Source: Coprobacter secundus (GTDB taxonomy: Bacteria; Bacteroidota; Bacteroidia; Bacteroidales; Coprobacteraceae). From it: a stretch of DNA of 20,319 bases. The notes beneath the pieces are model-generated. The model did not search any database. It saw nothing but the letters and a program-made list of their open reading frames with translations, and was not told where the DNA came from. The position numbers and the translations under genes were made by a program. Within the stretch, counting starts at the first letter, position 1. Every line of letters begins with the position of its first letter. Shown in pieces: positions 8,727 to 15,802 of the stretch. The stretch is taken from contig JTDA01000028.1 in the NCBI GenBank assembly GCA_000803105.1, positions 1 to 20,319 on the forward strand, written 5' to 3'.

Positions 8727-9713
8727 TCAAAGGATAACCTTTGATGTTTTATTAGCGTATTTTACAATATAAGCACCACGAGACATCGGTACCTCCATGA
8801 ACGAATCGGTTACGCTGACTGTCTTTACCAAAGCACCGTTCAAAGAATAAATAGATACCACACTGTCTATATCCATATTATTCAGATAGATATACTGGTT
8901 ATCCCACGTAACGAAACCTTTTGCATCATTTCCAATGGCATCGATACCCGAAGGAGTAGAGCCGTCAGGAGTATCCCAACCGTCGAACGTAATAGGATTG
9001 AATTCGGGACACTCTCCCGTAGGATTGGCTGTAAACTGTATCTTGGCTATATAGATGGCTCTGTTTGCAAGATGACCGCCCGGAATATTGAACCGTATGC
9101 GTAAAGGAATCCTGTCCGAACCCGTAATTCCGGCAATATCCAAGTCCGCATATATCGGCCACCACTTCGTATCCACAGCCGTATATGTCGTAGTCTCGGG
9201 CAGAGGTACATTAGTTACCGCACCACCGTAATTCCAGATAGAGATTTTATAATCCGCTGTCACAGGGTCTCCGATGACCTTCGATACAAAATGAAAACGT
9301 ACCGGAGTATTTATCGGGAAATCGGTCTGAGTAAACATATGGATATTCGCATATCCGCCCAAAGCATCAGCCGCACTCAAGTCCGGTTGTTCCGTACTCC
9401 CGTTACCCTTTATCAGCAACATATTTCCATATTCCGAAGCGACGATATGGCAGCCCTTGTTCAATATAGCCACACCCGTCTCATCCTTCACCTGTCCTCC
9501 GGTAAGCACAACAGTACCGTCCTCTTTCAAATTTTCAGCCGGATAAGGAGAAGTAGGATTAGCTCCCGTTGAAGAATAATGAACAAACTCATACGGACCC
9601 GCCGCTTTATCGGCAAATTTCAAATGACCGGGAGTGATATCCTCGTCCGCAGCATACGTAAATAAATGAGCAGAAAAAAACAAAGTCGAAAATAGTAATA
9701 CTTTTGTTTTCAT
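8727..9713 (-). CDS. Secreted protein of unknown function with C-terminal sorting-like domain
   Basis: The 328-residue protein is the first gene after the main PUL promoter. It has a signal peptide (about 1-21, cleaved near TYA-AD) and no lipobox, so it is not a lipoprotein. The middle (about 25-240) is predicted beta-rich with many aromatic residues (IHMFTQTDFP, DTKWWPIYADLDI, RIRFNIPGG), which would suit a carbohydrate-binding beta-sandwich, but I do not recognise a named family. Residues about 256-328 (GIDAIGNDAKG, IYSLNGALVKTV, RGAYIVKYANKTSKVIL) have the pattern of a T9SS type A sorting domain. Its place beside GH18 and SusC/SusD suggests a surface or extracellular glycan-binding role. 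This is inference. The ATG at 9713 fits the promoter, leaving a leader of about 36 nt. Confidence 0.85.
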   Translation of the reverse strand: MKTKVLLFSTLFFSAHLFTYAADEDITPGHLKFADKAAGPYEFVHYSSTGANPTSPYPAENLKEDGTVVLTGGQVKDETGVAILNKGCHIVASEYGNMLLIKGNGSTEQPDLSAADALGGYANIHMFTQTDFPINTPVRFHFVSKVIGDPVTADYKISIWNYGGAVTNVPLPETTTYTAVDTKWWPIYADLDIAGITGSDRIPLRIRFNIPGGHLANRAIYIAKIQFTANPTGECPEFNPITFDGWDTPDGSTPSGIDAIGNDAKGFVTWDNQYIYLNNMDIDSVVSIYSLNGALVKTVSVTDSFMEVPMSRGAYIVKYANKTSKVIL

Positions 9714-9755
9714 AATAAAAGAATTTAATTAATGAATTAGTTTTTTCGTGTACTG

Positions 9756-9763
9756 CAAATGTA
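9756..9763 (-). promoter_or_regulatory. -7 box of the main PUL promoter
   Basis: On the minus strand this is TACATTTG, a full match to TAnnTTTG, followed by GCAGTACACGAAAAA. It lies 43 bp from the ATG at 9713. No TTTG is found at the usual -33 distance (19-20 bp upstream); the operator half-site occupies that position. The close match in sequence and spacing to 810-817 supports its reality. Confidence 0.78.
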
Positions 9764-9782
9764 AAAAGGGCACAAAAAAAAC

Positions 9783-9821
9783 ATGTTCGAATGCGTCTAA
9801 ACGATGTTCGGAATTGTCTAA
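9783..9821 (-). promoter_or_regulatory. Probable HTCS operator, two half-sites 21 bp apart (main PUL promoter)
   Basis: On the plus strand both half-sites fit ATGTTCG-N5-GTCTAA exactly (9783-9800 and 9804-9821), a period of 21 bp or two helical turns, so both would be read from the same face of the DNA. The proximal site ends 19 bp upstream of the -7 box. A related pair lies upstream of the sulfatase (838-876). The HTCS ending at 9892 carries an AraC-type domain, a class that commonly binds tandem sites. Binding itself is inferred. Confidence 0.75.
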
Positions 9822-9891
9822 TTTTGATTACAAACAATATAACTAACTGATTATCTATTAATTAAAAAAAACTCCTGAATAAACTTCTCCT

Positions 9892-12800
9892 CTACGCTTG
9901 TACACCACTCCTGCACCGTTCTTTATACTCCGAAGGCGTCATCGAAGTAAACTGTTTAAAAGAAGTACTGAAATAACGCGAACTGGAAAATCCCGTACGT
10001 TCCGAAATCTCTGTCACCGACAAACCCGTATTTGCAAGCAACTGCATAGCCTGCTCTATCCTTATACGATTGATATAATCATTCACCCCCAGGCCAGTCA
10101 ACGCCTTTACCTTATTATATAGAGACGCCCGGCTCATTCCTATCTCCACAGTCAGATATTTCACATCCAGCTCGGAATTATCCAGATTTTCCATCACCAG
10201 GCCATTCAATTTCATCAAGAACTGCTCATCAGCATTACTGAATGTCTGGTCTTTCGGAGCAATAGACACCGGTACGGCATTCCGGTAATAACTCTTTATC
10301 TGCTCCCGGTTCCGCAACAAATTACGTATGATAGTCAGAAGCATCTCATTATCAAAAGGCTTCGACAAATAAAAATCGGCCCCCAATTTATACCCCGCCG
10401 ACAAACTCTCCGGATTATCCCGCGCCGTAAGCAAAATAACCGGAATATGACTGATTTGGATATCACTCTTCAACTCACGGCAAAACTCGAAACCATCCAT
10501 ACGCGGCATCATAATGTCACTTATCACCAAATCCGGCTGCCACTGGCGCACTACATCAAGACCATCCCGGCCATCTTCAGCAGTATACACCTGCTTGAAA
10601 ATACTTCCGAAAGAATCCTTGATAAAAGAACGTATCTCCCGCTCATCATCGACTATCAAGATAGAATACTGGTGAAGAGGAAAATCCCTCTCCTCGACAC
10701 ACACCTCCATTTCAGTATCGAGATATTGAATATCATTCAGATACGTACCCGGATCACACACTACATCCATATCTCTCTCGGTCAAAGGCAACTCAAACCA
10801 GAAAGTAGCCCCCTTACCCTCATTATTATAAGCCCCTATCTTGCCCCCATGCAACTCGAGCAATGTTTTGGAATAAGACAACCCGATACCACTGCCGCTC
10901 ATCTGATGCTCTCCCTGATAAAAACGCGTAAACAAATGCGTAAAATCGCTGTCACTCAATCCTATCCCCTCGTCCTTGACCGAAACACGCACACAACCGT
11001 CCCTCCTCTCCGTAGAGACAATCACCGTAGTACCCTCCTGGCTGAATTTGAGTGCATTCATCAAAAGATTAGACAACACAATTTCACACTTCCCCTTATC
11101 GAAAGAAACATTATCCACCCTCTCATCCGCCCGGAAAAAGAGCATTATCCCCTTCGTCCGGAACTCCTCGGCAAAATCACCCACAACAGACTCTATCCAT
11201 GCATTCAACGGATGAGGAAGCAGATGCAAAGCCTCATACCCCACCTCCATACGGCGCATATCGAGCACCATGTTTATAATATTACGCATCTGGCGGGCCT
11301 GCTTGAATATCCGGGTCAACTGCAATTTCAACTCATTATCAGTAAACTTACCCCCCAAAAGCCTCTTCAATGGAGCATAAATCAACGTCAGAGGAGTACG
11401 CAACTCATGGCTGATATTAATCAGGAAACGCACCTTATCCTCATACACCTTACGCTCCCGCTCCTTCATCTCGAGTTGCAACCGGTCTTCCTTCTTCCTT
11501 ATAATATAAGCCATTACCAGATAACATGCCAACGCAATCACCAGTACCAGGACGATAACAAACCACGGTTGCTCCCACCATGGCGGTACCACCTCCAAAG
11601 ACAGAATACAGTTGGGACGGCTCCAACCTCCATCCTGAGTACTGCACGACGCCATTATCCGGTACTTTCCCACCGGCAAAGAATGCAATGTCAACGTATG
11701 GTCATACGACTCTATATCCGACCGGTCGAGCCCCTCGATACTGAACCGGAACATCTTCTTCCGGAACACATCCTTTTCCCTCACCATCGTCTTTACCACC
11801 AAAGAAGTATGATCCCAAGGAATACAGAGTCCCCGGTCCGAATCATTAATATCCTTCATTGCCGAGACACCGTCGAGAACAACATCCGTCAGTTCGACAG
11901 ACAACGGTGACGGCTGCACATATTCCTTATACCTCTGCCCGTCAATACGTAAAAGCCCCGTCACTCCACCCATATAAATATCCCCCGTCCGGGATACCAG
12001 TGTCGGTTTGAACAAATATTCATTAGGCGAAGCACCATCAGACTCACCATAAATAAAAAACTTATTCTCCGCTATCGAATAACGGAACAACATCCCCTCG
12101 GCACCTATCCATAACCCTTTGTCCGAATACACCATGGAAGTAATCTCCCTGAACATGTTCGTTTTCACACTTCTCAAAGCATGAGAATATACATTATAAT
12201 ATAATAAACCCTGGTTAGTTCCAATCCAAAAATTACCTTTTTCATCACAACACGCAGCATTTATATACGCTTTATACTCCAGCGAAAGAATGCAAAACGC
12301 ATCATTTTTCTTATTATCGAGCTTGAGAATATAATTACGGCCGAAAAGATACGTCACATCCCTATCAGAATAAAAGCGCTGGACCGTACCATAATAACGA
12401 GACGAGTCCGCAACATGAGCCACAGAAAAAGAAGCCGCCCTCTTATCATACATATATATCTTATCAGCAAACAAGTGTATCTTGTCAGTATCAAAATAAT
12501 CCACATTGACCGAGATACCCGAATGGGCAATCTGCTCATTACGTCGCTCATTCAGTAAAATAAAAGGACGCAAACTCCCAGTCCGTTTATCGAACAAGAA
12601 CAACCCCTTGGCAAAAAAATACACCAATAACTCACGGTCATTATAATACGTTATAGACGCCACCTTACTATCATAAGTACTCGGATAGTGAGTAAACTTA
12701 TTGCTCCTCGTATCCAGCCGGTTCAACCCGCCACCGTCCGTCCCTATCCACACAGAACCGTCCCTGTCCTCATAAAGACACAACACCGTCTTGTCGCTCA

Positions 12801-13848
12801 TCCCGTAACTGCTCCCCGGAGGCACATCACGATAAGTCCTCATATACACCTCTTTGATACCGAACAGCCCGCCACGTATCGTTCCGGCCCACATATTATT
12901 ATCCTTATCCCGATACAGACAAAACACAGAACTCACCGGAAACGAATACACATCACCCGGAACATACCGGATATTGGAAAACGAATTATCACCCCTGTTC
13001 AATATACTGATACCGCCACCATCCGTAGCCAGCCACAACTGGCCGTCCCTCTCCTCTATATCGAGAATTACATTATGAGTCAAATCAGAATTCGACATAT
13101 CATAATGCACTCGCTTCCTGCCGCCATCCCCATATCCGTCGAGACCCTTTCCATACGGAGAAATCCACAAATTATCCCGGCTGTCCACCTTCACAGCCAT
13201 AATCTCCCTCTCCCTGCAAAACTCAGGCCTCGTTATCTCACCCGTACGGCAATCCAAAATCCACATGCCCTCCCACCGGGACGACAGTACCCAATAATGC
13301 TTACGCCAAGAAGACATATAATTAAAAAAAGCATAAGACCTCTCCTTCCACCGGATAGGAACCGTATCCATGACACACCGCGCATAATCCCAACGATATA
13401 TCACACCCCGCCCTCCCAAAAGAAGAGCATCGTCCGTCAGCATGTAAGAATGAGCCTGCAAAGCTCTCTTGCCCCACCGAATCCGTTTGAAATCATCACT
13501 TTTCCTCTGATACACACATACCCCTTTAGACGTCGAAATCCAGATATTATTCTGGGCATCCTCTACAATAAAATGAATCAGATTATCAGGCAAAGAAGTA
13601 GCAGAATCTGGCACTGCCGAATAATTCTTGAACTCATGGCGATCAAAACGGCTCACCCCCCGACTCGTACCAATCCAAAAAAAGCCATTATGGTCGAGCA
13701 TGATAGAACGCACAAAATTCTGAGGAAGCCCATCCTGTTGAGACAACTGCTTGAAATAAAAATTAGGAGACGCTTGAACGACGAAGGCCAAGCCGGACAT
13801 AACGCCGACCCACAAAAACAACAAATATGTAAGCAAGTGTTTTCCCAT
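9892..13848 (-). CDS. Hybrid two-component system (HTCS) sensor/regulator of the PUL
   Basis: From the ATG at 13848 the protein has 1318 residues. Its order is: signal sequence/first membrane segment (about 5-22); a periplasmic sensor of two-bladed-propeller type with Reg_prop repeats (GFFWIGTSRGVSRF, GSVWIGTDGGGLNR and others, about 30-650); a Y_Y_Y domain (about 690-755); a membrane segment (about 762-783); a histidine kinase with NISHELRTPLT (His814), an N box (Asn931) and DEGIGLS/GSGIGLS; a receiver domain with VDDE and DLVISDIMMP (Asp1111); and a C-terminal AraC-type helix-turn-helix (about 1215-1310, GMSRASLYNKVK, GFSSSRYFSTSFK). All catalytic residues look intact. It should bind an oligosaccharide in the periplasm and activate the adjacent PUL. 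The frame is open upstream to an ATG at 13923, but the signal sequence and a -7-like box at 13882 favour 13848. Confidence 0.96.
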   Translation of the reverse strand: MGKHLLTYLLFLWVGVMSGLAFVVQASPNFYFKQLSQQDGLPQNFVRSIMLDHNGFFWIGTSRGVSRFDRHEFKNYSAVPDSATSLPDNLIHFIVEDAQNNIWISTSKGVCVYQRKSDDFKRIRWGKRALQAHSYMLTDDALLLGGRGVIYRWDYARCVMDTVPIRWKERSYAFFNYMSSWRKHYWVLSSRWEGMWILDCRTGEITRPEFCREREIMAVKVDSRDNLWISPYGKGLDGYGDGGRKRVHYDMSNSDLTHNVILDIEERDGQLWLATDGGGISILNRGDNSFSNIRYVPGDVYSFPVSSVFCLYRDKDNNMWAGTIRGGLFGIKEVYMRTYRDVPPGSSYGMSDKTVLCLYEDRDGSVWIGTDGGGLNRLDTRSNKFTHYPSTYDSKVASITYYNDRELLVYFFAKGLFLFDKRTGSLRPFILLNERRNEQIAHSGISVNVDYFDTDKIHLFADKIYMYDKRAASFSVAHVADSSRYYGTVQRFYSDRDVTYLFGRNYILKLDNKKNDAFCILSLEYKAYINAACCDEKGNFWIGTNQGLLYYNVYSHALRSVKTNMFREITSMVYSDKGLWIGAEGMLFRYSIAENKFFIYGESDGASPNEYLFKPTLVSRTGDIYMGGVTGLLRIDGQRYKEYVQPSPLSVELTDVVLDGVSAMKDINDSDRGLCIPWDHTSLVVKTMVREKDVFRKKMFRFSIEGLDRSDIESYDHTLTLHSLPVGKYRIMASCSTQDGGWSRPNCILSLEVVPPWWEQPWFVIVLVLVIALACYLVMAYIIRKKEDRLQLEMKERERKVYEDKVRFLINISHELRTPLTLIYAPLKRLLGGKFTDNELKLQLTRIFKQARQMRNIINMVLDMRRMEVGYEALHLLPHPLNAWIESVVGDFAEEFRTKGIMLFFRADERVDNVSFDKGKCEIVLSNLLMNALKFSQEGTTVIVSTERRDGCVRVSVKDEGIGLSDSDFTHLFTRFYQGEHQMSGSGIGLSYSKTLLELHGGKIGAYNNEGKGATFWFELPLTERDMDVVCDPGTYLNDIQYLDTEMEVCVEERDFPLHQYSILIVDDEREIRSFIKDSFGSIFKQVYTAEDGRDGLDVVRQWQPDLVISDIMMPRMDGFEFCRELKSDIQISHIPVILLTARDNPESLSAGYKLGADFYLSKPFDNEMLLTIIRNLLRNREQIKSYYRNAVPVSIAPKDQTFSNADEQFLMKLNGLVMENLDNSELDVKYLTVEIGMSRASLYNKVKALTGLGVNDYINRIRIEQAMQLLANTGLSVTEISERTGFSSSRYFSTSFKQFTSMTPSEYKERCRSGVQA

Positions 13849-13881
13849 ACGAAAACAAAAATACGAAAATGTTTTCACTGA

Positions 13882-13889
13882 CAAAAATA
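13882..13889 (-). promoter_or_regulatory. Candidate -7 box for the HTCS gene
   Basis: The minus strand reads TATTTTTG, fitting TAnnTTTG, 34 bp from the ATG at 13848. A TTTG lies upstream (13914-13917) but at 24 bp, longer than the usual 19-20. The region is AT-rich, so a chance match is possible. If real, it excludes the longer HTCS start at 13923. Confidence 0.35.
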
Positions 13890-13971
13890 GATTTTTTTCC
13901 GAATATACAAGCCCAAACCCCAAATAAACATGATTAACCCCTCACGAAGTTTTTTTCTTTTCAAAATTACG

Positions 13972-13979
13972 TATCTTTG
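13972..13979 (+). promoter_or_regulatory. -7 box for the nitroreductase gene
   Basis: TATCTTTG matches TAnnTTTG exactly. Transcription from here would give an untranslated leader of roughly 165 nt, longer than for the other genes in the window. No clear -33 TTTG is seen. Confidence 0.6.
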
Positions 13980-14030
13980 GATTGATTTTTTTAGAACCTG
14001 TCCGAATTTTCCGATAAGGAAATATTGTCC

Positions 14031-14094
14031 GGGGCAGATTTAGGAATTTCTTTCGAAAATATTTTTCCGTTTTTACAAGAAAAATAGCGGACTG
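14031..14094 (+). repeat. Dispersed ~65-bp element, copy A
   Basis: The stretch begins GGGGCAGATTTAGGAATTTC and continues to GCGGACTG. By eye it aligns with 17005-17070 over its full length at roughly 70% identity, with nearly equal length and the same strand. It lies in the nitroreductase leader. Its origin is unknown to me. Confidence 0.55.
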
Positions 14095-14152
14095 TAAAAA
14101 CAGGAAATTACAACCCAATACGAAAACCAAAACTAAAAATAAAAACACAAAT

Positions 14153-14899
14153 ATGATTATCGAAGATTTAAAACTGCGACGAACCATCAGGAAATACAAA
14201 AACGACCAAATTCCTGAAAAAATGCTGAACGAACTATTAGAAGTAGCCTTCAGAGCATCGACAACAGGCAATATGCAACTGTACAGCGTCATTGTCACCC
14301 GCGATGAAGAAAATAAGAAAAAGCTCGCCCCCGCACATTTCAACCAACCCACAGTAACGACAGCTCCCGTCGTCCTCACATTCTGCGCCGACTTCAACCG
14401 GTTCATCAAGTGGTGCGAATTACGCAAAGCACAACACGGGTACGACAATTTCCAGTCATTCTATACCGCCACCATCGACGCACTACTGGTCGCACAGCAA
14501 TTCTGCACAGCCGCTGAGTTATGCGGGTTAGGTATCTGCTATCTGGGAACCACCACTTACAACGCCCCTATGATTATCGAAGCGCTCAACCTGCCCAAAT
14601 TTGTCGTACCGGTCACTACCGTTACAGTCGGATATCCCGCAGAAATTCCGGCACAAGTCGACCGATTGCCCGCAGAAGCACTCATACACGACGAACAATA
14701 TAAAGACTACACAAGCGAAGACATAGACCGCATATACGCAGAAAAAGAATCCCTTCCCGAAAGCAAGAAATACATTACAGAAAACAACAAAGAAACACTT
14801 GCTCAGGTATTCACAGACGTAAGATATCCCAAAGCAAACAACGAGCACTTCTCGGATATCTTCCTGAAAATCATCCGAGAACAAGGATTCCAATTTTAA
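14153..14899 (+). CDS. Nitroreductase-family flavoprotein (NfsA/FRP-like)
   Basis: The 248-residue protein has the N-terminal FMN-binding segment of the family (LRRTIRKYKND, residues 8-18), the conserved FRASTTGNMQLYSVIVTRD region (residues 33-51) and the central LGICYLGTTTYNAPMIIEALNLP segment followed by VTVGYP. The length and the C-terminal extension after about residue 165 suit the NfsA/flavin reductase group, which use FMN and NAD(P)H to reduce nitroaromatics, quinones or flavins. The true substrate cannot be told. It is divergent from the HTCS gene and ends before a long repeat-rich gap, so it appears monocistronic and not part of the PUL. Confidence 0.92.
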   Translation: MIIEDLKLRRTIRKYKNDQIPEKMLNELLEVAFRASTTGNMQLYSVIVTRDEENKKKLAPAHFNQPTVTTAPVVLTFCADFNRFIKWCELRKAQHGYDNFQSFYTATIDALLVAQQFCTAAELCGLGICYLGTTTYNAPMIIEALNLPKFVVPVTTVTVGYPAEIPAQVDRLPAEALIHDEQYKDYTSEDIDRIYAEKESLPESKKYITENNKETLAQVFTDVRYPKANNEHFSDIFLKIIREQGFQF

Positions 14900-15089
14900 C
14901 ATTTCCCCCTCCCCCTTCCCGAAAAGGAACCTTTTCCCTTTTTGAGAAGGGTGCATGACGTTAGAGCACTACCATGCAAAACAAAAATAAACACCACCTC
15001 AAAAACAGAAAATCTAAATCTTCCCTCTCGATATGAAAGCCTTCAGCACTTGTTTCTTTTTGAAAATGAGAGTATTATACAGGACATTT

Positions 15090-15105
15090 CCCCTCTCCAG
15101 AGGGG
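15090..15105. repeat. REP-like palindrome, degenerate copy
   Basis: CCCCTCTCCAGAGGGG is the same palindrome as at 15159 and 15370 with one central change. It is followed by a CATTTTTGATTGAAAATGAG segment also seen after a half-palindrome at 15311, so the parts of the repeat are shuffled here. Confidence 0.7.
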
Positions 15106-15119
15106 AGGCCGGAGAGTAT

Positions 15120-15279
15120 CATTTTTGATTGAAAATGAGCGGCTTGAGTATTGTGTCTCCCCTCTCGAGAGGGGATTAAGGGGTGTGTTACAATGAGAGG
15201 CGCGGATTAGGCTGAGGTATTATTAATGCTATTAGTTGAGGCAATATCTATCAGCTTTATGTGACCGCTTTTAATTTCA
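15120..15279 (+). repeat. Tandem REP-like repeat, unit 1
   Basis: This unit contains the perfect 16-bp palindrome CCCCTCTCGAGAGGGG (15159-15174), then ATTAAGGGGTGTGTTAC and a GAGAGGCGCG block. It ends with a 37-bp block (15236-15272, starting TTGAGGCAATATC) that is identical in unit 2. Unit 1 carries about 11 extra bases before that block. Palindromic repeats ending in TTAAGGGGTGTG are the kind of REP-like element common between genes in Bacteroidetes. Confidence 0.8.
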
Positions 15280-15330
15280 AAAGCCATGCGCAAACATCAC
15301 ACACACCCAGCCCCTCTCAAAAGGAAAGTG

Positions 15331-15480
15331 ACATTTCTAATTGAAAATAAAGGCTTTGAGTGTGTATTTCCCCTCTCGAGAGGGGATTAAGGGGTGTGTT
15401 ACAGTGAGAGGCGCGAATTAGGCTGAGAAGTTTTTTTGAGGCAATATCTATCAGCTTTATGTGACCGCTTTTGATTTGAG
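15331..15480 (+). repeat. Tandem REP-like repeat, unit 2
   Basis: This is a second copy of the unit at 15120-15279 with the same palindrome (15370-15385) and the identical 37-bp block (15436-15472). The spacing between copies is 211 bp at the palindrome and 200 bp at the 3' block. It is preceded by a half-palindrome (CCCCTCTCAAAAGG, 15311-15324). Confidence 0.8.
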
Positions 15481-15689
15481 GTGTCTGTGTGTAACGACGA
15501 GATAGGCGACCTAGAATGAAATAGTGAGACTATGTTTCTTAGACTTTTGTGATTGCTTTTTCAAATGTATAACACCTGTGTACAGCAATACAAATCAATA
15601 ACAAGCACTAAACCCCACCTTTATCCCAAAGTGCGACAAACAAATTTTTAAAATTGAAAAAATCGGCTTCCAATAAGAACAAAACCATA

Positions 15690-15762
15690 TCAATTCAGCC
15701 TCTCCATACGTATCTGTTCCATCTCCATCCCTAATCCCGAGAAAAGCCGGAAAATGTGTGAC
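15690..15762 (-). pseudogene. Remnant of the 3' end of a HAD-hydrolase gene
   Basis: The minus strand encodes FSGLG-MEMEQIRMERLN-stop. The intact HAD protein ends FSGFTVDEMEQIRMERLN-stop. The last ~36 bases, including the stop codon, differ at a single position from the gene end at 17439; further in, the copies diverge and one codon is lost. The rest of the gene is absent. It is a decayed partial duplicate 1.75 kb from the intact copy, with the WG-repeat gene between them. Confidence 0.85.
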
Positions 15763-15802
15763 AATGAAATAAAATTTTTAAATTCGAAGTCGTTCGACTA
15801 TA

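Larger units (their letters stand above)
13849..14152. other. Divergent intergenic region between the HTCS and nitroreductase genes
   Basis: This 304-bp gap holds the candidate HTCS promoter (13882-13889, minus), a stronger nitroreductase promoter (13972-13979, plus) and a long structured leader before 14153. No copy of the 21-bp-period operator is seen here, so autoregulation of the HTCS through that site is not supported. Confidence 0.6.
14900..15802. other. Repeat-rich intergenic region, no gene
   Basis: This 903-bp stretch has no credible coding sequence. A short inverted repeat (GAAAAGG-AA-CCTTTTC, 14921-14936) follows the nitroreductase and may be part of a weak terminator. REP-like palindromes and a tandem ~150-bp repeat fill 15090-15480. 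Nothing recognisable is seen at about 15490-15689. A decayed fragment of the HAD gene lies at 15690-15762, and an AT-rich hairpin (TATACTA-TTT-TAGTATA, 15799-15815) overlaps the stop of the next minus-strand gene. Confidence 0.7.

Noticed and set aside
10447..11910. A 487-codon plus-strand frame opposite the HTCS gene (also 12688-13881, 397 codons)
   Set aside because: Both lie wholly antisense to a protein with intact kinase, receiver and HTH motifs, and their translations are low in complexity with no domain. They are by-products of codon use on the other strand.
13942..14448. A 168-codon minus-strand frame opposite the start of the nitroreductase
   Set aside because: It overlaps the nitroreductase promoter, leader and FMN-binding region and has no family resemblance.
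15090..15480. CRISPR array
   Set aside because: The repeats are long, unevenly spaced and mostly palindromic, with related rather than unique sequence between them, and there are no cas genes.
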